Below are positions 6,129 through 13,917 of a stretch of DNA of 41,626 nucleotides, piece after piece. The DNA lies in the IMG/VR virus record IMGVR_UViG_3300042301_003361, positions 1-41,626 of that record, one strand, 5' to 3'. The DNA comes from a virus. How positions within the stretch are numbered: position 1 is the first letter of the stretch; every line of letters begins with the position of its first letter. Position numbers and translations under genes: made by a program. A model generated the notes under the pieces. It had not been told where the DNA came from. It was given only the letters and a program-made list of their open reading frames with translations, and did no database searches.

Positions 6129-8110
6129 ATCTTTTTCTGTAAAGTATTCATCCATCCATTAATCATATCATCCATAAGAGTTTCAAAACTATACTCAGGT
6201 TTCCAGCCTAATGTTTCTCTTATTTTTGTTGAATCACCTTTTAAATATTTCAACTCTTCTGCTCTTAAAAATTTCTGATCCTGGTATACATATTTTGTAT
6301 AGTCTAAATCTAATTTTCCAAACACATACTCTACCATTTCTCTAACTGAGTGTGTTGTCATTGTCGATACAACAAAATCGTCTGGTATATCATGATTTAT
6401 TATCATGTGCATTGCTTTACAATTGCCAGATATAAATCTACCTTTAATACCTTCTGTTATTATTGTTTTATTTTTTTGAGTTTCTACGCACCAAATATTT
6501 TCTTCAACATATTCAACAGATACGTCTGTAATGTATTGATGAACTGATTTCTTCGCTTTTGAGAAAACGCTTACATCATATGTCCCAGATTTTCTTTTAA
6601 CTATTTTACAGCGATAATTAGCTAAATTGGCAATATCATAAAATTGTTTAGCTAGTTTTAAGCGTGTTGATATGTATGTCATAGAACTCCAGCATCCATC
6701 ACAATTCATCATTGTTTCAAATAATAACTGAGCCTGTCTTTTAGAAAAATTATATATATACGATGGTAATTCATGAATATCAAATCCATCAAAATAATCT
6801 ATTATTAAGTCCCTAGATTCTGCGTTAAATATAAATTCATTAACACCATCCTCTCTAACTCTTTTATTATATTTTAATTTCAAAGCGTTGATACAATCAA
6901 CTAATTGATTTAGATATTTTTTGCTACTCTGACTAACAGATAATTGCATTCCGCCACCTATAGTTTTAGATTTTGACAAACATCCTTCAGTTGCCAAATA
7001 ACCAATAAGTATTATCATATTATCATTTATATCGTAATCTTTATTATTTATTCCTACGAATCCTGGGAATCTATAGTTATATTTAGCTCTTAATTTAGTA
7101 TCATTAAGTGCAGCGTACATATTCTCTGCTGTTGTTTCTAACCACCCTCCCCAATTCTTGCTATTGCTAGATTTTCTTTGATAAATAATTCTATGGTTTG
7201 GTGAAAATCTATGACTAAAACCATTTCCAGAAAATACATACATATTACCCTTATGCTCTACATCATATATCTTTTCAATAATATCTTTCTCCCATATATC
7301 TTTATCCGTATTATAATTTATTATCTCGTCCCCTATATTAAGTTCGTGTCTAAATTTATATCCAGATGGTGTTAGTAATTTTGAATCTAAGTCGATGCAA
7401 TAATCTTTGGAATGTCCCCAGTCACGATAAGAGTCCATATTTCCTAATACTAATTTATCAGTTAGTCCCAGTTTTATTTCAACTGCGGTTTTTACAACTT
7501 TATTAGTTACAAAGTTAGATCCTCTTCGTGGAGACTCGTGATTGAATAATATCCCATTACAGGTATGTAATTTATAAGCGTTTCTATAATTCCTAACAAT
7601 ATTATAGCCAAAAACTTTAGAACATCCATAAGGACTAACTGGATTCATAGGAGTTGTTTCTCTTTGAAAACCATCTAAATCTACGGAATTACCAAACATT
7701 TCAGAAGAACTTGCTTGATAAAATCTAGCTTTTGGACATGAACGTCTGTACGCTTCTAAAACATTAAGAACGCCAATTGCATTTGTTTGAACTGTAAATT
7801 GAGGTATATCAAAACTAATTCTAACATGGCTTTGAGCCGCAAGGTTGTAAATTTCGTCTGGCTGTATCTGGTCAAATAATCTTTCAATACCACCTTGGTC
7901 TAGTAAATCCCCGTAGTGAATATTAAGTTTATGTCTAATGTCTTCGCTGAATCTACTTTGTTGCGATTCTACTGTTGAATTTCTTCTTATAATCCCATGA
8001 ACTTCGTAGCCTAAGCTCAATAGATACTCCGATAAGTAACTTCCGTCCTGTCCATTAATACCTGTAATAAAAGCCTTACGACCTTTATAATTTATTTTCT
8101 CCTTTTCCAT
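6125..8110 (-). CDS. gmd: GDP-mannose 4,6-dehydratase with in-frame intein
   Basis: 661 residues, of which 335 are enzyme and 326 are intein. The extein is a short-chain dehydrogenase/reductase: TGINGQDGSYL near residue 16 binds NADP, SSSEMFG (134-140) holds the catalytic Ser/Glu, and YGCSK (161-165) is the YxxxK pair. The enzyme converts GDP-D-mannose to GDP-4-keto-6-deoxymannose, the branch point to GDP-fucose, GDP-rhamnose and GDP-perosamine. The intein splits the conserved RDWGHxKDY block. Without it the protein has normal family length. Downstream genes for an aminotransferase-like and an acyltransferase-like protein lie just upstream in transcription order, and a GT11 fucosyltransferase is in the same cassette. 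Confidence 0.9.
   Translation of the reverse strand: MEKEKINYKGRKAFITGINGQDGSYLSEYLLSLGYEVHGIIRRNSTVESQQSRFSEDIRHKLNIHYGDLLDQGGIERLFDQIQPDEIYNLAAQSHVRISFDIPQFTVQTNAIGVLNVLEAYRRSCPKARFYQASSSEMFGNSVDLDGFQRETTPMNPVSPYGCSKVFGYNIVRNYRNAYKLHTCNGILFNHESPRRGSNFVTNKVVKTAVEIKLGLTDKLVLGNMDSYRDWGHSKDYCIDLDSKLLTPSGYKFRHELNIGDEIINYNTDKDIWEKDIIEKIYDVEHKGNMYVFSGNGFSHRFSPNHRIIYQRKSSNSKNWGGWLETTAENMYAALNDTKLRAKYNYRFPGFVGINNKDYDINDNMIILIGYLATEGCLSKSKTIGGGMQLSVSQSSKKYLNQLVDCINALKLKYNKRVREDGVNEFIFNAESRDLIIDYFDGFDIHELPSYIYNFSKRQAQLLFETMMNCDGCWSSMTYISTRLKLAKQFYDIANLANYRCKIVKRKSGTYDVSVFSKAKKSVHQYITDVSVEYVEENIWCVETQKNKTIITEGIKGRFISGNCKAMHMIINHDIPDDFVVSTMTTHSVREMVEYVFGKLDLDYTKYVYQDQKFLRAEELKYLKGDSTKIRETLGWKPEYSFETLMDDMINGWMNTLQKKI
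6422..7399 (-). other. LAGLIDADG intein in gmd
   Basis: Residues 238-563 of the gmd product. It begins with Cys (CIDLDSKLLTPSGY), the usual first splicing residue and block A, and ends in ...GRFISGN followed by Cys as the +1 extein residue, so the penultimate residue is Gly, not the common His. A homing endonuclease domain is inserted: ILIGYLATEGCLS and LLFETMMNCDGCW have the positions of the two LAGLIDADG helices. Removing it rejoins WGHSKDY to CKAMHM and restores the conserved dehydratase block. Such inteins spread by cutting intein-free alleles at the insertion point. Confidence 0.88.
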
Positions 8111-8113
8111 ATT

Positions 8114-8710
8114 TTATTTAAATATTTCCATTTTTGTTAAATCAGGCCAATCAGTAACTACCCATTTTCTAGGTGGTGTGTTAATAGCTTTTTCTAATTT
8201 TTTTAATCCTAATTCAGCAGTTTCAGGAGTCATATAGTAATGATACCCGATTGTATCAATATTTTGATCTCTCCATGGAATGTTTGGTAATCTACCATCA
8301 TAAGACATTTTTTTTAGTATAGTATAGTCATCTTTATTGTCAAGTAAAATTACGCCGCCCCTACCTAATGAAAGATGTTTTTGATACTGAAAACTAATAC
8401 ACATAAATGTGTTTGGTATATAGCTATCCCTTTTCCAAAGAACAGCGGCATCTATTATCTTTTTATTACCAAAATTAAGAATATAATAATCTTCCCATTC
8501 TTCATCTCTCCATTCTCTCTCCAATCCCATTTTTTCTGCTAAAAAGGGAACTGAAAGATACGTTCTTTTAGGCACGGTTATTTTAATCTCTCCTGTGTAT
8601 CTTAAACATAATTCAATACCATGGGTGCAACTATCAACTGCAACAGCAAAAGTCGCACCAAAGAAATTGGCCACTTCTTCTTCAAATTTACTAATAATTT
8701 CAAATGACAT
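8114..8710 (-). CDS. Short DegT/DnrJ/EryC1-type PLP aminotransferase
   Basis: 198 residues from ATG 8710, about half the usual 370-400. The large-domain landmarks are present: FEEEVANFFGATFAVAVDSCTHG at the N-terminus, IIDAAVLW (Asp87, which contacts the PLP ring nitrogen), and SFQYQKHLSLGRGG, where Lys111 is the Schiff-base lysine. The protein ends soon after YHYYMTPETAELGLKKLEKA, where full-length relatives continue into the small C-terminal domain. It would aminate a keto sugar if active; the obvious substrate from the neighbouring gene is GDP-4-keto-6-deoxymannose, which would make GDP-perosamine. Truncation makes activity uncertain. Confidence 0.7.
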   Translation of the reverse strand: MSFEIISKFEEEVANFFGATFAVAVDSCTHGIELCLRYTGEIKITVPKRTYLSVPFLAEKMGLEREWRDEEWEDYYILNFGNKKIIDAAVLWKRDSYIPNTFMCISFQYQKHLSLGRGGVILLDNKDDYTILKKMSYDGRLPNIPWRDQNIDTIGYHYYMTPETAELGLKKLEKAINTPPRKWVVTDWPDLTKMEIFK

Positions 8711-8717
8711 ATTTATT

Positions 8718-9248
8718 TTAATTTTCGTTATAACCTATTTTTTTCGCATTCTCTATTATCTTTGTTGGGTCAATTTTCTTTACCAATACTGCTGGATTTC
8801 CTTTGTAAATTCCCCACTCTTCGGTATCCCCTATTAATAAGCTACCGGCAGTTAATAAAACACCCTTTCTAAGGATTGAGCCTGGCAATACAATAGCATT
8901 AGTCCCTATATTAGAAAATTCTTCCATAACAATTGGTTTTATTATTTGCGTACCCTTTAAGTCGCTTGGTATCATAGCTCCAAATAAACCAGAGTCATCA
9001 AATCTATCCGAGCCACAAACGATCCTAGCCCCGGCCATTACATTATTAAAACCCTTAGCCGTGAATGAACTATTACTACCTCCTATTATAGTAACGTAAG
9101 GCCCAATATGAACATAGCTACCAATAGTAGCATTTACTGTGCAATAAAATCCCTTATCTATAGCAACATGTGAGCCATTTATTATCAACTCTTGTTTTGT
9201 TGTAATATCTTCATCAAGGATTATATCGTCACCTATTTTTTTTATCAT
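8718..9248 (-). CDS. Hexapeptide-repeat acyltransferase (left-handed beta-helix)
   Basis: 176 residues. A run of imperfect hexapeptides with I/V/G at the turn positions starts near residue 35 (VNATIGSYVHIGPYVTIIGG) and resumes after an insertion (MEEFSNIGTNAIVLPGSILRKGVLLTAG), ending in GNPAVLVKKI, the standard C-terminus of sugar O- or N-acetyltransferases. These are trimeric and use acetyl-CoA. Placed next to gmd and a DegT-type gene, an N-acetyltransferase step on a 4-amino-6-deoxy sugar (PerB-like) is the simplest reading; O-acetylation of a polysaccharide is the alternative. Confidence 0.75.
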   Translation of the reverse strand: MIKKIGDDIILDEDITTKQELIINGSHVAIDKGFYCTVNATIGSYVHIGPYVTIIGGSNSSFTAKGFNNVMAGARIVCGSDRFDDSGLFGAMIPSDLKGTQIIKPIVMEEFSNIGTNAIVLPGSILRKGVLLTAGSLLIGDTEEWGIYKGNPAVLVKKIDPTKIIENAKKIGYNEN

Positions 9249-9249
9249 A

Positions 9250-10107
9250 TTATTTTTTGAAAATTTCTTTTATATTTTCTCCCCATAATACAGCCCCGGC
9301 AAAAACACCACTATGAATACCAAATAAATAATCACATTTACCTAGTAATTTTGTTTGTATTATTGTTTCTTCACCCAAAAGTTTGTTTTGATTTTCGCGT
9401 TTAGTGCTTACATTTGGCCATAGAAAAACTCTATTCATATATTCTGTTGTCTCATCAGTTCTTCTAAAAACATCTGGAATAAAATATGAATTTGGAAAAC
9501 TTTCTTTTAAAAGTTTAATGTAATTAGAGTCTTCACTAACTAAAAATAATTTAGTTATGTTTGGATTATTTTCTAATATTGATTTGATAGATTGGATATA
9601 TTCGTAAATAGAATAAACGCCGTAATTTGGATGATGGAAGTTAAATTCGCAACCCCTAGCTATAACGCCTAAAACAGTATGATTTTTTAGTTCATTATTA
9701 TAGATTTCATCTATTCTATCTAATATTGGTTGTTTTATTTTTAAATACTTTCTTTCAATTTCGCGCTGTTTTTCTAAATTATACTTATCGTGAAAATAAT
9801 CATACGCATGGTTAATTAGTGTTAACCTATCTTGATTTACTGGGTTAGTTATTATATCATCACTTATTGGTATTATTTGGTCAAACCAATAATCAAATGG
9901 ATTTTCTTTTTTAACTAATACATCTCCGTCGAATGGATTGAATCCTTCTACCCAGGCAGTTTCACCCCAATCAATATATGGTATGCCGTGTATATTACCA
10001 TCATTCAACATCAAGCTTTCCAATACAATTCTATAATTTGAAAAGAAGCCAGATCCAAAAGAATTTGGACTGTTGTCATTAGGTTTAAATCTTGTAAATT
10101 TTTTCAT
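9250..10107 (-). CDS. Putative glycosyltransferase (fucosyltransferase-like GT-B)
   Basis: 285 residues from ATG 10107. The C-terminal half resembles alpha-fucosyltransferases of the GT11/GT23 type: HTVLGVIARGCEFN takes the place of the Gx(H)xRGxD strand, ITKLFLVSEDSNYIKLLKESFPN is the predicted nucleotide-binding strand, and IIQTKLLGKCDYLFGIHSGVFAGAVLWG resembles the late donor-binding loop. The His and the second Arg of the canonical HxRRGD motif are not present, so the assignment is tentative. The gene is tightly packed with a TylF-type methyltransferase upstream. Confidence 0.5.
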   Translation of the reverse strand: MKKFTRFKPNDNSPNSFGSGFFSNYRIVLESLMLNDGNIHGIPYIDWGETAWVEGFNPFDGDVLVKKENPFDYWFDQIIPISDDIITNPVNQDRLTLINHAYDYFHDKYNLEKQREIERKYLKIKQPILDRIDEIYNNELKNHTVLGVIARGCEFNFHHPNYGVYSIYEYIQSIKSILENNPNITKLFLVSEDSNYIKLLKESFPNSYFIPDVFRRTDETTEYMNRVFLWPNVSTKRENQNKLLGEETIIQTKLLGKCDYLFGIHSGVFAGAVLWGENIKEIFKK

Positions 10108-10868
10108 TATTTATTTTTTGTTTTCTTCCAATATATAGAAGATGAGTCTATTTTTATCATTTCATCTACTATGCCATTATCTCTTCTAAAATCATTAACA
10201 GCATCAGAACAAGCTATGAACGAAAAATCATCAATAATTACATACCCATTGATAGATAACTTATCATATAAATTTGTTAAAGCATCCATAGTTGATTCAT
10301 ACATATCGCCATCTAATCTAATAATTGCAAATTTATCATCAACCTTCGGTAATGTTTCAGAAAACCATCCTTTTAAGAAAATAACATTATCATCTAACAA
10401 ATTGAATTTAGAAAAATTATTTTTGACATCTTTTTGTGATATTTTCAAAAAATCATAAGTATGATGTATATCATTTAAATCTTTTGGATATTTATCTGGA
10501 TTTGGTATTGGTAATCCTTGAAATGAATCAGCAACATATACTTTTTTATTTACATTATATTTATTGAATAAATACTTTACAAACATACATGCGCCACCTT
10601 TCCAAACACCAGTTTCTATAAAAGAGCCTTCTACTTTATTATTAACAATATCTGTAACTAAATGCTCTAAATTTGTAAGTCTTTTGTATCCAATCATTGA
10701 TAAGGCTGGTCCCAAATCTTTGAATTCAACCCACTCTGCTAAATCATTTGGTATTTCAGCGTCGCTTAAATTTTTAATTTCTTCTTCGTTTAATTCATTG
10801 TTAATGAATTTTCTTACATTATCGTTAGAAACAGCACCTAATAAAATTTTTTTTAATATTTCAGTCAT
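10107..10868 (-). CDS. TylF/MycF-family O-methyltransferase
   Basis: 253 residues from ATG 10868. The family signature is clear throughout: ETGVWKGGACMF (85-96, SAM loop), ADSFQGLP (113-120), VIFLKGWFSETLP, RLDGDMYEST (185-194) and IIDDF (211-215), where the Asp residues bind Mg2+ and the sugar hydroxyls. These SAM-dependent enzymes methylate hydroxyls on deoxysugars (macrocin O-methyltransferase is the type member) and are common in glycan loci of phages and bacteria. Its stop overlaps the next gene's start by one base. Confidence 0.85.
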   Translation of the reverse strand: MTEILKKILLGAVSNDNVRKFINNELNEEEIKNLSDAEIPNDLAEWVEFKDLGPALSMIGYKRLTNLEHLVTDIVNNKVEGSFIETGVWKGGACMFVKYLFNKYNVNKKVYVADSFQGLPIPNPDKYPKDLNDIHHTYDFLKISQKDVKNNFSKFNLLDDNVIFLKGWFSETLPKVDDKFAIIRLDGDMYESTMDALTNLYDKLSINGYVIIDDFSFIACSDAVNDFRRDNGIVDEMIKIDSSSIYWKKTKNK

Positions 10869-10878
10869 TTTTATTTTT

Positions 10879-11499
10879 TTAATTTATTTTATACCAAGAT
10901 TCCCAAACAAACGGATAATCAAATTTTACCGCAAAATTATTCTTTTCTAAACCTTTTCTAATTTTATCTCGTCTTTCTAAATCATTTTCAATTCCTAGAT
11001 GAAACTGAACTTGTATGTTTTTAAATTTATTTATAGAGCCAGTTTCTAACATATTTTCTAAAAGTGGGTACTCATCGCCTTCAATATTAATTTGTAATAA
11101 ATCAACATTATCTAACCCCCATTTATTTAAAATTGTATCAATAGTATTGAATTCAACCTCTATACACTTGCCTTTAGTTAAATTAGATGATGTTCTGTCA
11201 CCATCTATAAAAATAAATCCATTTTTATTTTCAGTAGAAATCCCAACATTTAATAAATGGATCTTATTGTTATTTGAAAACTTGTCAATTATTTTTTCAT
11301 AAAAATCAATTACCGGCTCTACTATATATATATTTGGATTATATTTATCTATAATTTGCTCTGCCCAAATCCCTGTATAACCACCAAGGTCAACTACAAT
11401 TGAATTTTCATTCAAATCATAAGTTATATTATGTGTGTAGTCGCCTTTATCAGCAATCCATCTACTCAATTCTTTCTCATCTAAAAATAAATTACTCAT
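10879..11499 (-). CDS. FkbM-family methyltransferase
   Basis: 206 residues from ATG 11499; the frame continues upstream to 11583 but that part lies inside the fucosyltransferase gene, which stops at 11504. SAM-binding features are VVDLGGYTG (35-43), an acidic strand end in IYIVEP, and later NVDLLQINIEGDEYPLL, the conserved K/NxDxEGxE-like segment of FkbM. C-terminal strands with VQFHLG complete the Rossmann fold. FkbM enzymes methylate sugar or polyketide hydroxyls. Neighbour order (GT11, FkbM, TylF, GT) suggests it decorates the same glycan. Confidence 0.75.
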   Translation of the reverse strand: MSNLFLDEKELSRWIADKGDYTHNITYDLNENSIVVDLGGYTGIWAEQIIDKYNPNIYIVEPVIDFYEKIIDKFSNNNKIHLLNVGISTENKNGFIFIDGDRTSSNLTKGKCIEVEFNTIDTILNKWGLDNVDLLQINIEGDEYPLLENMLETGSINKFKNIQVQFHLGIENDLERRDKIRKGLEKNNFAVKFDYPFVWESWYKIN

Positions 11500-11503
11500 T
11501 TTT

Positions 11504-12304
11504 TTAAATTTTATGCCATGTTTCTGGCAGTATGTCACTAGAATTATACTGCAAGTTACTACCGAACCATATTTTTGGACCAATAACTATTTTATTTTCA
11601 TTTCTATTTAACCAAGCGCCCCACCAAGAAAACGACGAATTGCATACAATATTATTTTTACACAAAGACATTAAATAAAGTTCAATGTAGTCTTTTTCAT
11701 TTTCAATGCAAACTGCATTTTTAATTTTTATATTATTCTTGCACCATTCAATGTCATCACTGAAAATTAAAAATAATTCAGTTTCATACTTTAGAATTTC
11801 GATACAAGATAAATAATATTGCAAAGACTGTACTGGATGATGGTTTGGATATTTTAAATAATCACCCCTTCTAATATGTATGCTTGTGCATTTAATATCT
11901 CTAACGAAAGCGTATTTCTGATTTATAACAGTATCGTAAATTGAAAAATCATAAAAATACTCTAAAATAGCTTTTCTATTATGTTTGAAATATTTTTCAC
12001 TTTGAAAAAATCCATCTATAAAAAATGTATTGTCTAATATATTATAATTTATATACTCAAATGGATATACATAAGTTTTTAATGGAGTTGTTGGAACTTG
12101 CGTTTTTAAATTTTGTAAAAAATTTAGGTATTCAAAACTATGTTTTAAATTTGGATTGTAGATACTATCCTCATTAAGTTTATTTAGATGTTCAATTAAA
12201 TTAGGAAATGAGCAATCAGTATTTCTATCAATAGACATTGATTTAGTCGCTGCTATCTGAAATAAAATATTACCAAGTCCGCCCTTTAAATTGCAATATA
12301 TCAT
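11504..12304 (-). CDS. GT11-family alpha-1,2-fucosyltransferase-like protein
   Basis: 266 residues. Motif I, SIHIRRGDYL (141-150), is the HxRRGDY signature that binds the GDP part of GDP-fucose, and CNSSFSWWGAWLN (221-233) is the highly conserved late motif of GT11. The N-terminus (LKGGLGNILFQIAA) is also typical. Length is slightly below the bacterial average of about 290. It would add L-fucose in alpha-1,2 linkage if GDP-fucose is available; gmd supplies the first step, but no GDP-fucose synthase (fcl/wcaG) is seen in this window, so the second step would have to come from the host or another part of the genome. Confidence 0.85.
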   Translation of the reverse strand: MIYCNLKGGLGNILFQIAATKSMSIDRNTDCSFPNLIEHLNKLNEDSIYNPNLKHSFEYLNFLQNLKTQVPTTPLKTYVYPFEYINYNILDNTFFIDGFFQSEKYFKHNRKAILEYFYDFSIYDTVINQKYAFVRDIKCTSIHIRRGDYLKYPNHHPVQSLQYYLSCIEILKYETELFLIFSDDIEWCKNNIKIKNAVCIENEKDYIELYLMSLCKNNIVCNSSFSWWGAWLNRNENKIVIGPKIWFGSNLQYNSSDILPETWHKI

Positions 12305-12310
12305 ATCTAA

Positions 12311-13030
12311 TTAGATTTTATTATATCTAGGGTAGGGTTTCTTACTCATTACTTTTCGGCCTATATGCGCGACATTGTAACCATCTACTTTATATTCATT
12401 CAACGGATTCGTATCATTGTAAACATAATTAATATCTTCTAAAAAATGATAATGTTCTTCCCCGGCCATTTCCAGCATTGGAAACATAAAAGACGTATCG
12501 CCAGCCGCTGACCAGTAAGTGCCAGTCTCATCTTTAAGATCGTCTTCTTTGATATTTCTCCAAAGAAAAGCTCTCCATGTTCTCATGTGCGAGGCGCTAA
12601 ATGATGATACCCTTAAATAAGGTATATCTTGTTTTCTTGAAAATCCCTGTGAGCCATTGCTAAAAACAAAGCTACCATTAGTGATCCACACGTCGTCATT
12701 TTTATATACATCATGTATTCTTTTAAAAACATCTTCATCTGGCAACCAGTCATCACCATCTACCTCAACAATAATATCATTATCATTTATATTTGGATTA
12801 TTTCTAATAACTTGATCGTAATTACCAACTTGATAATGCTTTTCTTTATTTTCAATTAATATAAATCTATCATCATCTTTGATAAGCTCTTTTACGATAG
12901 CTACTGAATTATCAGTTGAAAGATCATCTGTAATATAGCATTTAAAATCTTTATAACTTTGATTCATAATACTATATAAACATAATGCAATATATTTTTC
13001 AGCATTATATAGAGTTGTGACTATTATCAT
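12311..13030 (-). CDS. GT2-family glycosyltransferase
   Basis: 239 residues from ATG 13030; an in-frame TTG nine bases upstream overlaps the previous gene and is less likely. GT-A features: IIVTTLYNAEKYI at the N-terminus, DDLSTD (35-40), and VEVDGDDWL with the DxD motif (91-94). A C-terminal segment with RAFLWR and TYWSAAGDTSFMFPMLEMAG corresponds to the ED-like catalytic base region. It transfers a sugar from a nucleotide donor by inversion. No membrane segment is present. Confidence 0.8.
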   Translation of the reverse strand: MIIVTTLYNAEKYIALCLYSIMNQSYKDFKCYITDDLSTDNSVAIVKELIKDDDRFILIENKEKHYQVGNYDQVIRNNPNINDNDIIVEVDGDDWLPDEDVFKRIHDVYKNDDVWITNGSFVFSNGSQGFSRKQDIPYLRVSSFSASHMRTWRAFLWRNIKEDDLKDETGTYWSAAGDTSFMFPMLEMAGEEHYHFLEDINYVYNDTNPLNEYKVDGYNVAHIGRKVMSKKPYPRYNKI

Positions 13031-13031
13031 A

Positions 13032-13856
13032 TTATTCAAATATATCTATTATTTTTTGAGTATTCTCTCTTGCGAGATCTATCAATTCATCACCTTTTAA
13101 ATGTGACGACTCTTCATATAGAAATGCAATATTTTCATTTCCTATTATTTGCAGTCCTAAACATCTAGCTTCAAAAGAAATTCTGCTGAAAGTTTCAAAA
13201 ACAGTAGGTAGAAATATCAACCCTTTATATTTTGTTAGTTCCAGTAAAAACTCTGCATGTGGCCTAAGACTTATTAACCTTATATCAAGGTTATTAGTTC
13301 GCGCAAATTCTAAGGTGCCAATTGTATTTTTAATTGGATTTGAATAGTTTAGTATAGCATACACATCTTCTTTTTCAACTTTGGATAATTTAGATAATAA
13401 ATCCAAAGAATCATTATTCCATGGATTGCCTTTCGCCGATATCAAATTATCTAATTGTAAATTTCTATTTATAATTTCAAGATGCTTATCGCATTGAGCA
13501 ATTACTTTATCAGCTTTTTTATAAAAATCTTCGTTTATTATATGCTCTTTTGGCGCTGTAAGTAAAGGATAATTACATGGATTTCTTGTAGAAATCATTT
13601 TGAAATCATGTTCGTAAATACTATAATTTCCATACTCCATTATTTTGTTCTTAGCGTCTTCCGATAGTAATGTAAAATTACATACAAATAATTTCGAGTT
13701 AGATTGTAATATACTATCGTTGAATTTATTTGCATGTATCTTGGTAACATTTTTGCCACGATCTTTTAATCCGTTTATTACAACTTCTACGGCAATCTCT
13801 GAACCGCCCTTTGGATACTGCTCTTGAAAATAATCTGATATAAAAAAATAATTCAT
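13032..13856 (-). CDS. GT-B glycosyltransferase (GT4-like)
   Basis: 274 residues. The N-terminal half starts with YFFISDYFQEQYPKGGSEIA, the acceptor-side Rossmann strand with a Gly-rich loop. The C-terminal half has VYAILNYSNPIKNTIGTLEFA, LISLRPHAEFL, and KGLIFLPTVFETFSRISFEA, where the ETFSRISFE stretch has the E-x7-E spacing of GT4 retaining enzymes, followed by GLQIIGNEN. It is shorter than bacterial GT4 enzymes (about 370) but has both domains. It begins the minus-strand glycan run after a hairpin that separates it from nrdA. Confidence 0.65.
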   Translation of the reverse strand: MNYFFISDYFQEQYPKGGSEIAVEVVINGLKDRGKNVTKIHANKFNDSILQSNSKLFVCNFTLLSEDAKNKIMEYGNYSIYEHDFKMISTRNPCNYPLLTAPKEHIINEDFYKKADKVIAQCDKHLEIINRNLQLDNLISAKGNPWNNDSLDLLSKLSKVEKEDVYAILNYSNPIKNTIGTLEFARTNNLDIRLISLRPHAEFLLELTKYKGLIFLPTVFETFSRISFEARCLGLQIIGNENIAFLYEESSHLKGDELIDLARENTQKIIDIFE

Positions 13857-13866
13857 TATAAGAATA

Positions 13867-13895
13867 CTCTCCAGCAGGAATTACCTACTGGAGAG
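13867..13895 (-). terminator. Hairpin between nrdA and the glycan genes
   Basis: CTCTCCAGCAGG, loop AATTA, CCTACTGGAGAG: a 12-bp stem with one mismatch. It fills most of the 61-bp gap between the nrdA stop (13918) and the next start (13856). On the minus strand no run of T follows, so it may be a processing or stabilising hairpin, or a leaky terminator that lowers glycan gene expression relative to nrdAB. Its left arm also places GGAGAG about 10 nt before ATG 13856, so the structure could mask one of the few SD-like sequences here. Confidence 0.55.
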
Positions 13896-13917
13896 ATTTT
13901 GGGGTTTGACAACTGTA

